NCBI RefSeq assembly: GCF_947077775.1
Contig: NZ_CAMTTE010000001.1
Span: 992,001 to 1,056,000 of the forward strand
Direction: 5' to 3'
DNA: 64,000 nucleotides
Source of the DNA: Salinibacter pepae
Lineage (GTDB): Bacteria; Bacteroidota; Rhodothermia; Rhodothermales; Salinibacteraceae
Part shown: in pieces, positions 35,945-44,049 of the stretch
How positions within the stretch are numbered: position 1 is the stretch's first letter
Layout: each line of letters starts with the position of its first letter
Program-made: the position numbers and the translations under genes
The notes under the pieces: model-generated
What the model saw: the letters and a program-made list of their open reading frames with translations, nothing else
What the model was told of the DNA's origin: nothing
Database searches by the model: none

Positions 35945-36046
35945 GGCAGTCGGGGTGTGTTGAGACTGCAAGACAACGGTTGCAAAAACGTACCAGTCCC
36001 CGACCACGAGGATCCCCTCGGACGTGACGCCGGTGGGGAGATCACG

Positions 36047-36337
36047 TTATCGTTCCGCGGCGTCCCGGGCCGCCATCGCCATCTCCACGAGCGCAGCCCG
36101 CGCCTCGTCGACCGTGTCGAGAGGCGCGTCGAAATCGATGCGCACCGGCACCGTGGCCTTCTCCTGCTCCACCTCGAGGTCGAAGCCCGCCGCGTCGATG
36201 CCCGTCATGCGCGCCCCTTTCGCCTCCCTCACGTCCCCGTACGCCTCTGCGTACCGGATCAAGTCCTCGGAGTGGGCGTCGTTCATGTGCTCTACGATGC
36301 GGTCCACGTCGCCGGGAGAAAACACGGGATCTGCCAT
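36047..36337 (-). CDS. DUF2470-domain protein, stand-alone
   Basis: A 96-residue protein that is almost entirely a DUF2470 domain: VDRIVEHMNDAHSEDLIRYAEAYG (HMNDAHSEDL is the signature), ARMTGIDAAGFDLEV, VPVRIDFDAPLDTVDEARAALVEMA. The same domain forms the C-terminus of HugZ/HutZ-type heme-handling and pyridoxamine-oxidase-like proteins; here it has no partner domain. A role in heme or flavin chemistry is only a family-level suggestion. Its promoter region is shared with the divergent thioredoxin gene (179 bp). An in-frame ATG at 36400 could extend it. Confidence 0.75.
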   Translation of the reverse strand: MADPVFSPGDVDRIVEHMNDAHSEDLIRYAEAYGDVREAKGARMTGIDAAGFDLEVEQEKATVPVRIDFDAPLDTVDEARAALVEMAMAARDAAER

Positions 36338-36442
36338 GGTCGGGCCTGCTTGGGAAAACGGAGCTTCGGGATTTTGGGAGAGTGCTTTACGGATGTCCAT
36401 CCGGGGTGTTATGGGCGCTCGGTGTTCGAAACTCTCGTGGAG

Positions 36443-36499
36443 GCAGGAAGCATTTCCCGGCGTTGCTCGTGAAATGCAATGCTTCACATGCTTTCCTGC
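36443..36499. promoter_or_regulatory. imperfect inverted repeat upstream of the thioredoxin gene
   Basis: Outer arms gcaggaagcat (36443-36453) and atgctttcctgc (36488-36499) differ by one bulge; an inner alternative is catttc (36451-36456) with gaaatg (36471-36476). The structure ends 17 bp before the ATG at 36517 and could form an RNA hairpin near the ribosome binding region or be an operator. Confidence 0.35.
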
Positions 36500-36516
36500 A
36501 CAGTCGCCTTTCTCCC

Positions 36517-37329
36517 ATGTCCTACGAGGTCAACGACTTCGAAACCGACGTACTCGACGCGAGTGCGGACACGCCCGTCCTCGTCGACTTTTGGGCCCCG
36601 TGGTGCGGTCCGTGTCAGCAGCTCAGCCCGGTGCTTGAGTCGCTCGCGGAAGCGACCGACGACTGGGCCCTGGTCAAGGTGAACGTGGACGACCATCCGT
36701 CCGCGGCCCAGGAGTACGGCGTGCGCGGCATTCCGGCGGTGAAGCTGTTCGTGGAGGGGGACATTGAAGCCGAGTTTGCCGGCGTCAAGCCCAAGCCCCA
36801 GCTCGAGAACTGGCTCGACGAGCACCTCCCGAGCGAAGAAAAAAGCCGGATCGAGGAGGCAAAAGAGGCCCTTGAGGCAGGCAGCCATCAGGAGGCCGAA
36901 CACCTTCTCTGGCCCGTGTTGGAGGACAACCCCGACCACGACGAGGCCCAGGTGCTCATGGCGCGCGCCCTCGCGTTCAAGGACCCAAACCGGGCCCAGG
37001 TGCTGGCCCAGGAGGCCGAGGTGGCCGATCCCACCCTCCGTCAGATGCGCGACGGCGTGGAGACCGTTGCCCGTCTCCTGGAGCTCGCCGAGGACCCGTC
37101 CGCCCTCCCCGAGAACGGGGCAAAGGACACGTACGTCGCGGCCCTCGACGCGCTCGCCGATCAGGACTTCAACGCGGCGCTGGACCAGTTCATTGACGTC
37201 GTGCGCACCGACCGCGACTACGACGACGACGGCGCGCGGAAGGCGTGCATCGCCCTCTTTACCCTGCTCGGGGAACAGCACCCCGTCACCCAGGAGCACC
37301 GCCGCACGTTCGACATGGCGCTGTACTAG
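36517..37329 (+). CDS. thioredoxin-TPR protein, CnoX/YbbN-like
   Basis: A 270-residue protein: a thioredoxin domain (about 1-107) with the active site FWAPWCGPCQQL (WCGPC, both cysteines present) and GIPAVKLF (cis-Pro), followed by TPR-like helices (about 115-270; EEAKEALEAGSHQEAEHLLWPVLEDNPDHDEA in part). This is the YbbN/CnoX architecture, a chaperedoxin that protects clients from oxidation and hands them to GroEL/DnaK. The E. coli protein lost one active-site cysteine, whereas this one has the full CGPC and so may be an active oxidoreductase. The next gene starts 32 bp downstream. Confidence 0.88.
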   Translation: MSYEVNDFETDVLDASADTPVLVDFWAPWCGPCQQLSPVLESLAEATDDWALVKVNVDDHPSAAQEYGVRGIPAVKLFVEGDIEAEFAGVKPKPQLENWLDEHLPSEEKSRIEEAKEALEAGSHQEAEHLLWPVLEDNPDHDEAQVLMARALAFKDPNRAQVLAQEAEVADPTLRQMRDGVETVARLLELAEDPSALPENGAKDTYVAALDALADQDFNAALDQFIDVVRTDRDYDDDGARKACIALFTLLGEQHPVTQEHRRTFDMALY

Positions 37330-37361
37330 CCGTGGCCGTTTCCCAGTTGCCCTCCCCTTCA

Positions 37362-37781
37362 ATGCCCAACGACGTTCCGGATGCGCTTCCCGACGGCGCC
37401 CAGCACGTGCACACGACCGACCTCGCGGTCCGGTGGGGCGACATGGACGCCGTCGGCCACGTCAACAACAGCCGCTTCTTCTCCTACTTCGAGGAGGCGC
37501 GCGTGGAGTGGCTGAAGGCCACGCTCGACGGGGCGACGTTCGCGGAGAGCGGCCCGGTGCTGGCCCGTGCGTCGTGTGACTTCGAGCGCCCGGTGCACCA
37601 TCCTACGACCCTTCACCTCGACGTGTACGCCGAGCCCCCGGGGCGGTCGAGCCTCACGACCCACTACGCCGCCCGCCCCGATGGGTCCGGCAGCGTGGCA
37701 GCCTTTGGCACCGCCGTTCTCGTGTGGGTGAGTGCGGAGACCGGCGACCCGGTGCCAATGCCCGACCTGGGCCTGGGGTGA
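37362..37781 (+). CDS. acyl-CoA thioesterase, 4-hydroxybenzoyl-CoA thioesterase-like
   Basis: A 139-residue hotdog-fold protein. LAVRWGDMDAVGHVNNSRFFSYFEEARVEWL (about 22-52) contains the catalytic Asp of the 4HBT family (WGDMDAVGHVNN) and is followed by strands typical of acyl-CoA thioesterases (CDFERPVHHPTTLHLDV). It probably hydrolyses an acyl-CoA or acyl-ACP; chain length and partner are unknown. It is likely co-transcribed with the thioredoxin gene (32 bp gap) and converges with the kinase gene, with one base between stop codons. Confidence 0.85.
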   Translation: MPNDVPDALPDGAQHVHTTDLAVRWGDMDAVGHVNNSRFFSYFEEARVEWLKATLDGATFAESGPVLARASCDFERPVHHPTTLHLDVYAEPPGRSSLTTHYAARPDGSGSVAAFGTAVLVWVSAETGDPVPMPDLGLG

Positions 37782-37782
37782 G

Positions 37783-38907
37783 CTATCGCCCGAGCACATC
37801 GGCGGCGGCCGGGGCACGGAGGTGCTCCGCCGCCGTCGCCACCGCGGTCTGCACCGCCGGGTGCTCCACGTCGAGGCCGGCGTAGACGTAGCCGGCCTGA
37901 AACGGCCCGACCGCCCGGACGAGGAGTTCGGCCCCGACGTGAATCGCGGCGTCGCGCCGCTCCGCCGGGTCCCAGAGCGAAGCCTTCGTGTCGCCCAGGG
38001 CCTCCCCGTAGGCCCCCAGAAACGCGTCCCGGTGCGCCGCAACGGCCCGGGCGACGGCCTCGGACGGGGCGCGTTGCCTCTGCATCCACAGGTGCGCACG
38101 CCAGTGCGCCACGTCCTGGAGCGGGCGCCCGTAGTGGGCCAGCTCCCAGTCAATGATCCGCAGGTGGGTGCCGGGCCCAATCAAGACCGAGGGCGGCCAG
38201 AGGTCGCCCATCGTGAGGCAGCGCCCCGGCCCCAGCAGGCTCCGCCCCAGCGTCTCGGCCCGTCGCCCGAGGACGTCCGCATCGCCGACGCCCGCTTTCC
38301 GCAGCATGTCGGCCACCCCCTGGTACTGCACCGCGTGGCGGGTTTTCTGCATGGGGCGGTTGTTGAAGGCGTCCGCACAATGGTCGTCGTCGCACGTCGC
38401 CGCGTGGAGGCGCCCCAGGAATGCCCCCAGCCGCCGTCCCTGCGCGGCAGCCCTCTTTTCCAGTGGCTTCGCGTCCGCCTCGCGGAGCCACCGCCCGAAC
38501 GACGGCACGGGGCCGATGTCCTCCATGAGGAGCACGGGCACGTCGGGGTTCAGGTCAATCGCCTTGGGGGGCCGCACCGCGGCCCCGGTCAGACCGTTCA
38601 GGCGCCCCCCCTGTCCCAGTGCGCGCAGGCACCGCGCCTCAATCAGCAGACGGGACGGGTCGAGCGGGGTGTCCGGGTCGGCCGCGATGTACGGCGGCGC
38701 GTACTTGACGATCAGCGACCGCTCTGCTCCGGGCACCCGCCAGACGACGTTCAGGTGGCCCCCCGGCACCCGCCGCGGCTCCCCCGTTGGCGAGAAGGCC
38801 GGCAGTCGCTCCCGCAGGTACGGCACCACATGGGCGTCCTTCATGGGCTTGTGCCCCGCATCCGAGACCGGACCGCGGTGCCGCCCCTCCTCCGAGTTTC
38901 GTCTCAT
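37783..38907 (-). CDS. aminoglycoside-phosphotransferase-fold kinase, possible MTR kinase
   Basis: A 374-residue APH-fold protein. N-lobe: VPGGHLNVVWRVPGAERSLIVKYAPPYI (Lys in LIVKYA). C-lobe: CLTMGDLWPPSVLIG (about 215) and LRIIDWELAHYGRPLQDVAHWRAHLWM. The order and spacing match methylthioribose kinase and related kinases. The Brenner-type HGDxxxxN loop is altered: His is Met and the Mg-binding Asn is Ser, while the catalytic Asp is kept and the second metal Asp is present in IDWE. It follows the phosphorylase gene by 3 bp on the same strand, so a role in methylthioadenosine salvage is plausible but not proven. Confidence 0.65.
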   Translation of the reverse strand: MRRNSEEGRHRGPVSDAGHKPMKDAHVVPYLRERLPAFSPTGEPRRVPGGHLNVVWRVPGAERSLIVKYAPPYIAADPDTPLDPSRLLIEARCLRALGQGGRLNGLTGAAVRPPKAIDLNPDVPVLLMEDIGPVPSFGRWLREADAKPLEKRAAAQGRRLGAFLGRLHAATCDDDHCADAFNNRPMQKTRHAVQYQGVADMLRKAGVGDADVLGRRAETLGRSLLGPGRCLTMGDLWPPSVLIGPGTHLRIIDWELAHYGRPLQDVAHWRAHLWMQRQRAPSEAVARAVAAHRDAFLGAYGEALGDTKASLWDPAERRDAAIHVGAELLVRAVGPFQAGYVYAGLDVEHPAVQTAVATAAEHLRAPAAADVLGR

Positions 38908-38910
38908 GGG

Positions 38911-39702
38911 TCACTCTTCGAATCGGTAGATGGTATTCGGGAAGTCGACCGGCTCGGCCGCCCGCAGGAACGCCCGCACGACCCGTTCCTGCTCGTCGCG
39001 CGAGCGGTCGAGCGTGGCGGAGAGCGCCTCCTGCTCCGGCGGGTCGCGGTCGGGAATCGAGTACTTGTGCCCCACCACCAGCCCCGCACACGGGATCTCC
39101 AGCTCGTTGGCCAGCACCACCTCGGGCCCCAACGTCATGGAATTGACCTGGGCCCCCAGTCGGGGCCACATGCGGTTCTCCGCCGCGGTCTTGGAGCGGG
39201 GCCCCTGCACGTAGGCGAACGCAACCGTGTCCCCGATCGGCGCGTCCGCCCCCTCCGCCAGGGCGCGCACCTGCGCGGAGAGCCCCGTCGCGAAGAGGCC
39301 GTCGTTGAGGACGAGGTGCCCGTGCGCCTCCGACGGCTCCGTGAACATGGTGCAGGCGCTGCCGTCCGGGAGGCGGTTGTCGGGCATGAGCAGATCGTCC
39401 ACCAGGAGCGGCCGGTAGAGCGGCACGTCGGGGTCGAGCACCCCCACGGAGCTGGTCACGAGCAGCGCCCCGCAGCCCACGGCCCGCAGCGCCGCGGCCT
39501 GGGCGCGGTAGTTGATCTGGTTGGGCAGCAGGCGGTGCGGCAGGCCGTGCCGGAACAGCACGTAGGCCGGGCGGTCGAGGCCGCGGACCCGATGGAGCGT
39601 CTGCGTCCCCCACTCCGTCTCCACCGCCTTCGGCTCCAGGTCAAGCTCGTTCGGGAAGGCATCGGCGAAGGCACTTCCAAGAATGGCGGCGACGGCGGGC
39701 AT
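38911..39702 (-). CDS. methylthioadenosine-phosphorylase-family enzyme
   Basis: A 263-residue member of the PNP/MTAP family. It shows AAILGSAFADAF at the N-terminus, the MTAP-type FRHGLPHRLLPNQINYRAQAAAL (RHG..H..PNQINYRA), LLVTSSVGVL, FTEPSEAHGHLV and QVNSMTLGPEVVLANELEIP (sugar site Met). Where adenine-specific MTAPs have a TDYD-type loop, this protein has LVVGHKYSIPD, so its base preference is uncertain (adenosine, inosine or methylthioinosine). The start is taken at 39702 (MPAVAAILG). An upstream ATG pair at 39840-39843 is in frame through an 8 x 14 bp repeat. The downstream kinase-like gene is probably co-transcribed. Confidence 0.8.
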   Translation of the reverse strand: MPAVAAILGSAFADAFPNELDLEPKAVETEWGTQTLHRVRGLDRPAYVLFRHGLPHRLLPNQINYRAQAAALRAVGCGALLVTSSVGVLDPDVPLYRPLLVDDLLMPDNRLPDGSACTMFTEPSEAHGHLVLNDGLFATGLSAQVRALAEGADAPIGDTVAFAYVQGPRSKTAAENRMWPRLGAQVNSMTLGPEVVLANELEIPCAGLVVGHKYSIPDRDPPEQEALSATLDRSRDEQERVVRAFLRAAEPVDFPNTIYRFEE

Positions 39703-39708
39703 TTCGGG

Positions 39709-39820
39709 TTGAGGGTTCTGAGTTGAGGGTTCTGGGTTGAGCGTTCTGGGTTGTGGGTTCTGGGTTGAGCGTTCTGGGTTGTGGGTTCTGGGTTGTGGGT
39801 TCTGGGTTGAGCGTTCTGGA
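39709..39820. repeat. 8 x 14-bp tandem repeat upstream of the phosphorylase gene
   Basis: Eight exact 14-bp periods of the form TTGAGGGTTCTGGG, with the third to sixth bases varying (gagg, gagc, gtgg), fill 39709-39820. The array lies 7 bp before the chosen phosphorylase start and is translated in frame if an upstream ATG is used. It belongs to repeat family B. Confidence 0.95.
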
Positions 39821-39894
39821 TCGGTGCTGTCAAGGGACATCATGAGCGTCGAGCTTGCGTCCGAATTTCCCACCTCAGCCCAAAATTATAACGC

Positions 39895-39930
39895 AAAACC
39901 CTCAACGCCCAACGCGTAACCTCCAACGCT
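39895..39930. repeat. family B right arm beside a TonB receptor stop
   Basis: The sequence ccctcaacgcccaacgcg followed by taacctccaacgct is the complement-oriented form of the family B units at 39709-39820, about 75 bp away. It ends in the stop codon of the TonB receptor (39929-39931). Confidence 0.65.
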
Positions 39931-42900
39931 AAAACTCGTACCGCAGGCCGAACTGGAATTGACGGGGCGGCCCGGCGTTTTTCTCTTCGATGTCCGACCC
40001 CGGCGGCCCCACCTGGATCTGATTGCTCTGCGTGGCATTGTTGGCAAAGCCACTCAGGTTTTTCGTGTTGAGCACGTTGAACACGTCGGCCCGGGCCACC
40101 ACACGCCCCGCGCCGATGGACCACCCGTACTGCACGCTCAGATCGAACCGGTACGACCACGGCAGGCGACCACTGTTGCGCTCCGCGCCCGGCCACCGGT
40201 CGCTGTTGCCGACGTACTGGGCCCCGTACTCCCGCCCGTCCCCGTTTAGGTCGCGCGTGCCGAAAATCGAGGCGTCCGGCACCCAGTTGATGGGCTGGCC
40301 GCTCTGGAGCAGGCTCGCGAGCGTCACGCGCAGCCGGTCTGTGGGGTAGACCGTCCCGACGGCACTGATCACGTGCCGCCGGTCGTTCACCGAGGGCCCC
40401 CACTCATCCCCATACTGGTTGGCCGTCTCCGCCCGGAAGTTGATGTCGCCGGTGTTGTTGCGGAGGCGAGAGAGCGTGTAGCTGAGGCGCCCCGAGTACC
40501 AGTCGTCGCCCCGGTCCTTCACGAGGTTGAAATTGGCGGCCCAGTAGCGGGCCTCCCCCTCCGTCTCGGTCATGGTGACGCTCCGCCCGCCGGGGATGGG
40601 CCGCGTCGCGTCGGCCGCTTCCTCCGACCGCACTAAATCTGCCGGGTCGCGATTCGGATCCTGCCGGGCCGCCGCCAGCGCGTCCCCGGAAATGGAGTAC
40701 GGGGCCGCCGCGTTGAGTTCGCGGATGCGGAAGAGGTCGTAGGAGCGAGTGTGGATGAGGTCCACGTACGCGAGCCACGCGTCCCCAACCTGCCGCTGGA
40801 CGCCAAGCGAGAACTGATGCGTCTGGGGATTCTCGTAGCCGTTGGGGTTGAGGATACGGCGTCCTCCGCTCAACGGCGTCACGTTCGACGGGCGCTGAAG
40901 GTACCCCACGGCACCGTCACGTTGGGCCGACCGCGTGCCGTCGAAGGTGACCTCATCGACGTCGGTGTCCCCCGGCAGAATGCCCTTTTCGACGAGAGTG
41001 CGGACGTCGTTTTTGAACGCCGGGTCGTTCGAATTGCTCTCCAGCGCGTCGCTGGTCACGGCGTAGACAACCTTGTCGTAGAAGATGCCGTAGCCGCCGC
41101 GCAGGGCGGTGCGCTCGTCGAGTGCATAGTTGAGGCTGAGTCGCGGGGCGAGGTTGTTGTAGTCGGCCGCATCGGCCCCACCGCCCCCCTCCGTGAGGCT
41201 GTCGTAGTCGTACCGCAGGCCCGTGGTTACCGTCAGGTCGGGCAGCGGCGTGAACTGATCCTCTACGTACAGCCCAATCAGGGTTTGCCGCCGGCCGAAC
41301 GTCGAAGGCCGCAGCTCCACGCTGTAGTTGGTGACATTGAGCGCCTGCGGATCCACCCCCAGCGCCCCCGGCAGCTCCGACGGCGTCAGCGACGGAGAGA
41401 GGGTCGCGTTGGCGAAGGCCTCCGTCTGCGCAGCGTCGAGCCGCACGACGTAGTTCCCATTCGGATTGCCCCCTCCTGCCAACCGGTGGTCGGACGCAAG
41501 AACGTCGAGGCCGGCCTTCAAGGCATGACTGCCGAGCTGGTACGTGAGCTTCTGCTGCACCTGAAACGTGTTTTCCACGCTATCGAACTGGAAGCCCGGG
41601 TGGCCGAGGAACGCGATGTTGCTGCCGCTCGCGTCTTGTACCGTCACCCGCGGGCTGTTCGGATTTTTCGGGTTGCCGGCGTCCCAGTTGAACCAGCTGT
41701 ACTGGAGATTGCTCTCGTACACGAGGTTGTCGCCGGCATACGTGTTCTGAAGGGCCGCGTGGACCCCATCGCGTTCCTCTGTGTTGGCCGCGCTGGCAAA
41801 GGTCGCCCCCCCGGTAAGCCCACCGCCCTGGTTTTCGATGTGGACGCGGTTGGCGTTGAGCCGTGCCGTAGAGCGCCACCGGTCGTTCCAGCGGTGGTCC
41901 ACCCGGGCCGAGGCGTACGTGAGCTGGTTCCGCCCGTCGACGGTCTCCCGCACGCCCGGCGCGTCCAGCCGATTGTCCTTAAAGTCAGTCGTGTGCTCCA
42001 GACTCACGTGGAAGAAGGTCTGGTCCGCCACGAGGGGCCCGCCGAGCGCGAAGCCGCCCTGCTGGCGCTGGAAGCCGCTCTTCACTGTGTTGCCCGACAG
42101 GTCGCGTTGCGTCGGCGTGTCGTCGCCGAATTCCCCGTCGAGCGGCTGGCCGGGCCGGGTCAGGTAGAAGGCCTCCCCTTCCCACTGGTTGCTGCCGGAC
42201 GCGGTGGTGACGTTGAAAATGCCGTTCCCGGTGCGGCCGTACTCGGCGGAGTAGGTGCTCGTGAGCACCGTCACGTCCTTCACCACGCCCGTCGGCACGT
42301 CAAACTGGGGCCCGCCTAGGAACTGCTCGTTGTTGTCCATGCCGTCGATGAGGTAGTTCGTGTAGAGGCCATTGGCGCCGTTGATGCTCACGTTGGGCGC
42401 CTCGGCGAAGAAGCCGGTTGCGGGGGTGACGTTGGGCAGGCGGTAGAGGCTCTGCGTGACGTTGCGGCCCTCCACCGGCAGGTTCTCCAGGGACGCCCCC
42501 GACAGACTGGAGGAGACCTCCCCGTTCACCCGGTTCACGTCCGCCACGCTCCGCCCCCCCTCTACCACAACCTCGTCCAGCTCGTACGCGGCCACGGGGC
42601 GGAGGACGAGGGTCACGCTCCGGGTCACGTTCGCCCGCAGTTCGATGTCGGACACGCGCGCCTCGTAGAACTGGTCGTTTTCTTCGATGAACACCGAGTA
42701 GGTCCCCGCCGTGGAGAGGCCGCCCCACTGCACGGTCCCCTGGTCGTCGGTTCGGCGGGTCGCCGCAAAGCCGATGCCCTCATTTACGAGGTGGACGGCC
42801 GCGCCGGACACCGACTCGTTGGCGTCGATGTCGAACGCGTGCACCTCCAGGGCCGCCTGGCCGTGGGCATTCGGGGCGGGGAAGCCGGCAAGCAGAAGGA

Positions 42901-42967
42901 ACAGACATGCCGTCCACAACGCACGTTGGCTTTGTGGAGACCGAGTAGGGGGGATGCGTGGAGTCAT
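39929..42967 (-). CDS. TonB-dependent receptor with carboxypeptidase-like domain (large)
   Basis: A 1012-residue outer-membrane protein. A signal peptide (LWTACLFLLLAGFPAPNAHGQ) is followed by a carboxypeptidase-regulatory-like domain (about 40-125; LEVHAFDIDANESVSGAAVHL), a TonB-box-like AYELDEVVVEGG, a plug domain (about 150-270; GFFAEAPNVSINGANGLYTNYLIDGMD in part) and a long barrel ending in the terminal aromatic motif FGLRYEF. The plug phrase TNYLIDGMDNNEQF and SAEYGRTGNGIFNVTTASGSN place it among the Oar/OmpA-like TonB receptors. There is no STN domain and no adjacent regulator or DUF4249, unlike the other two receptors. Substrate unknown. The start at 42967 (MTPRIPPTRS) is preferred to 43012. 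Confidence 0.9.
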   Translation of the reverse strand: MTPRIPPTRSPQSQRALWTACLFLLLAGFPAPNAHGQAALEVHAFDIDANESVSGAAVHLVNEGIGFAATRRTDDQGTVQWGGLSTAGTYSVFIEENDQFYEARVSDIELRANVTRSVTLVLRPVAAYELDEVVVEGGRSVADVNRVNGEVSSSLSGASLENLPVEGRNVTQSLYRLPNVTPATGFFAEAPNVSINGANGLYTNYLIDGMDNNEQFLGGPQFDVPTGVVKDVTVLTSTYSAEYGRTGNGIFNVTTASGSNQWEGEAFYLTRPGQPLDGEFGDDTPTQRDLSGNTVKSGFQRQQGGFALGGPLVADQTFFHVSLEHTTDFKDNRLDAPGVRETVDGRNQLTYASARVDHRWNDRWRSTARLNANRVHIENQGGGLTGGATFASAANTEERDGVHAALQNTYAGDNLVYESNLQYSWFNWDAGNPKNPNSPRVTVQDASGSNIAFLGHPGFQFDSVENTFQVQQKLTYQLGSHALKAGLDVLASDHRLAGGGNPNGNYVVRLDAAQTEAFANATLSPSLTPSELPGALGVDPQALNVTNYSVELRPSTFGRRQTLIGLYVEDQFTPLPDLTVTTGLRYDYDSLTEGGGGADAADYNNLAPRLSLNYALDERTALRGGYGIFYDKVVYAVTSDALESNSNDPAFKNDVRTLVEKGILPGDTDVDEVTFDGTRSAQRDGAVGYLQRPSNVTPLSGGRRILNPNGYENPQTHQFSLGVQRQVGDAWLAYVDLIHTRSYDLFRIRELNAAAPYSISGDALAAARQDPNRDPADLVRSEEAADATRPIPGGRSVTMTETEGEARYWAANFNLVKDRGDDWYSGRLSYTLSRLRNNTGDINFRAETANQYGDEWGPSVNDRRHVISAVGTVYPTDRLRVTLASLLQSGQPINWVPDASIFGTRDLNGDGREYGAQYVGNSDRWPGAERNSGRLPWSYRFDLSVQYGWSIGAGRVVARADVFNVLNTKNLSGFANNATQSNQIQVGPPGSDIEEKNAGPPRQFQFGLRYEF

Positions 42968-43172
42968 GGGATAGATCGACGCTCGATACAAAGACCTACA
43001 GTGCACAGACAACGTCTACCGCGGGCACACGAGTCGGGCGGGACATTGGCCGTTCGGGAAAGGCGTACGCCTCCCGCACGGAATCCGCAGTGCGCCCTGG
43101 GTAGACATGGGCAGACGGGAGCGACGCCCGCCCTCAATGAGCCACCGTAGGCTGACGGGGCCGTCAGGCCCT

Positions 43173-43961
43173 TCAGCGGCGGCTCAAGAGAGAACTGTAG
43201 GGGGGTGCCCGGGACCGACGCTCCAGGACCGGACGCGTCGTGCTTGGGGCCGGGACGTGAGAGGTGCAGTGGGTGCTTCCAAGCACCCGACGCAGACGCG
43301 CCGCGAGGGCGCCGGCCCGGTTTCGACGCAGCAGCGCACGGAGCTCCGCGGGCTCGTTTACGTCATCGCGCACGGCGAGACGGACGGGCGCGGCACGGGC
43401 CGTGCCTGCAAGGTGGCGGTGTAGGGCCGGAAACAGCCTGTCGGTCGTCCACGGAAGCGCCGCAAACGCCGCGTGCTCAAACTGACCGCGGGAGAGCCCA
43501 ATCAGGTAGGCCCCGTCGTGGCCCGACGTGGGCCCGAGCACGGGTCGCCCCGCTTCCAACTGCTCAGTGACTGCCGCCCAGTCGACCTCGTGCAGGGCCG
43601 GGCAGTCGTTGCCCACGGCGATGACGTGCTCGTACCCCGCCGCAAACGCGTCGGCGACGGCGTTGGCGAGGCGCGCGCCGAAATCATGCCCGCGCTGCTG
43701 CGCACCGTTCACCTCGATCGCGGGCAGCCCGCTGTCCGCCACCGCCCGTCGGGCATGGTCGTAAAACGCCGCGGCCACCCGTCGACTTTGGGCGTAGTCC
43801 TGCCCCACGAGCTGTTTGTTCAGCCCCTCCCGTTCCGGGCGGCGGCTGAAGAACAGAATGGCGGTGTCTGCGTCAGGGGTGCCGATGGCAGTCCGTCGCG
43901 ACGTGAGAATACAGTGCGGGGATGAAGGAGACCGGCGCCGGAAGCACCTGGTTTCGTCCAA
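43173..43961 (-). CDS. DUF2064-family glycosyltransferase-like protein
   Basis: A 262-residue protein of the DUF2064/TIGR04282 family, nucleotide-sugar transferase fold. The family features are the N-terminal strand TAILFFSRRPEREGLNKQLVG, DFGARLANAVADAFAAGYEHVIAVGNDCPAL (GNDCPAL, equivalent to the usual GTDCP metal/nucleotide motif), PVLGPTSGHDGAYLIGLSR and FAALPWTTDRLF. The first 28 residues look non-conserved, and the last 50 residues are Arg/Ser/Pro-rich and may be a non-homologous tail. The acceptor is unknown. It is transcribed toward the TonB receptor but separated from it by about 205 bp. Confidence 0.78.
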   Translation of the reverse strand: MDETRCFRRRSPSSPHCILTSRRTAIGTPDADTAILFFSRRPEREGLNKQLVGQDYAQSRRVAAAFYDHARRAVADSGLPAIEVNGAQQRGHDFGARLANAVADAFAAGYEHVIAVGNDCPALHEVDWAAVTEQLEAGRPVLGPTSGHDGAYLIGLSRGQFEHAAFAALPWTTDRLFPALHRHLAGTARAAPVRLAVRDDVNEPAELRALLRRNRAGALAARLRRVLGSTHCTSHVPAPSTTRPVLERRSRAPPYSSLLSRR

Positions 43962-44049
43962 TGAGGTGCATCTAGAGACGGAATCGTTACGTGCTCACGT
44001 ATGGCCATTTCGCAAACCGTCTCGCCCGCTCCCCGGTCTCTGCTTTGCC

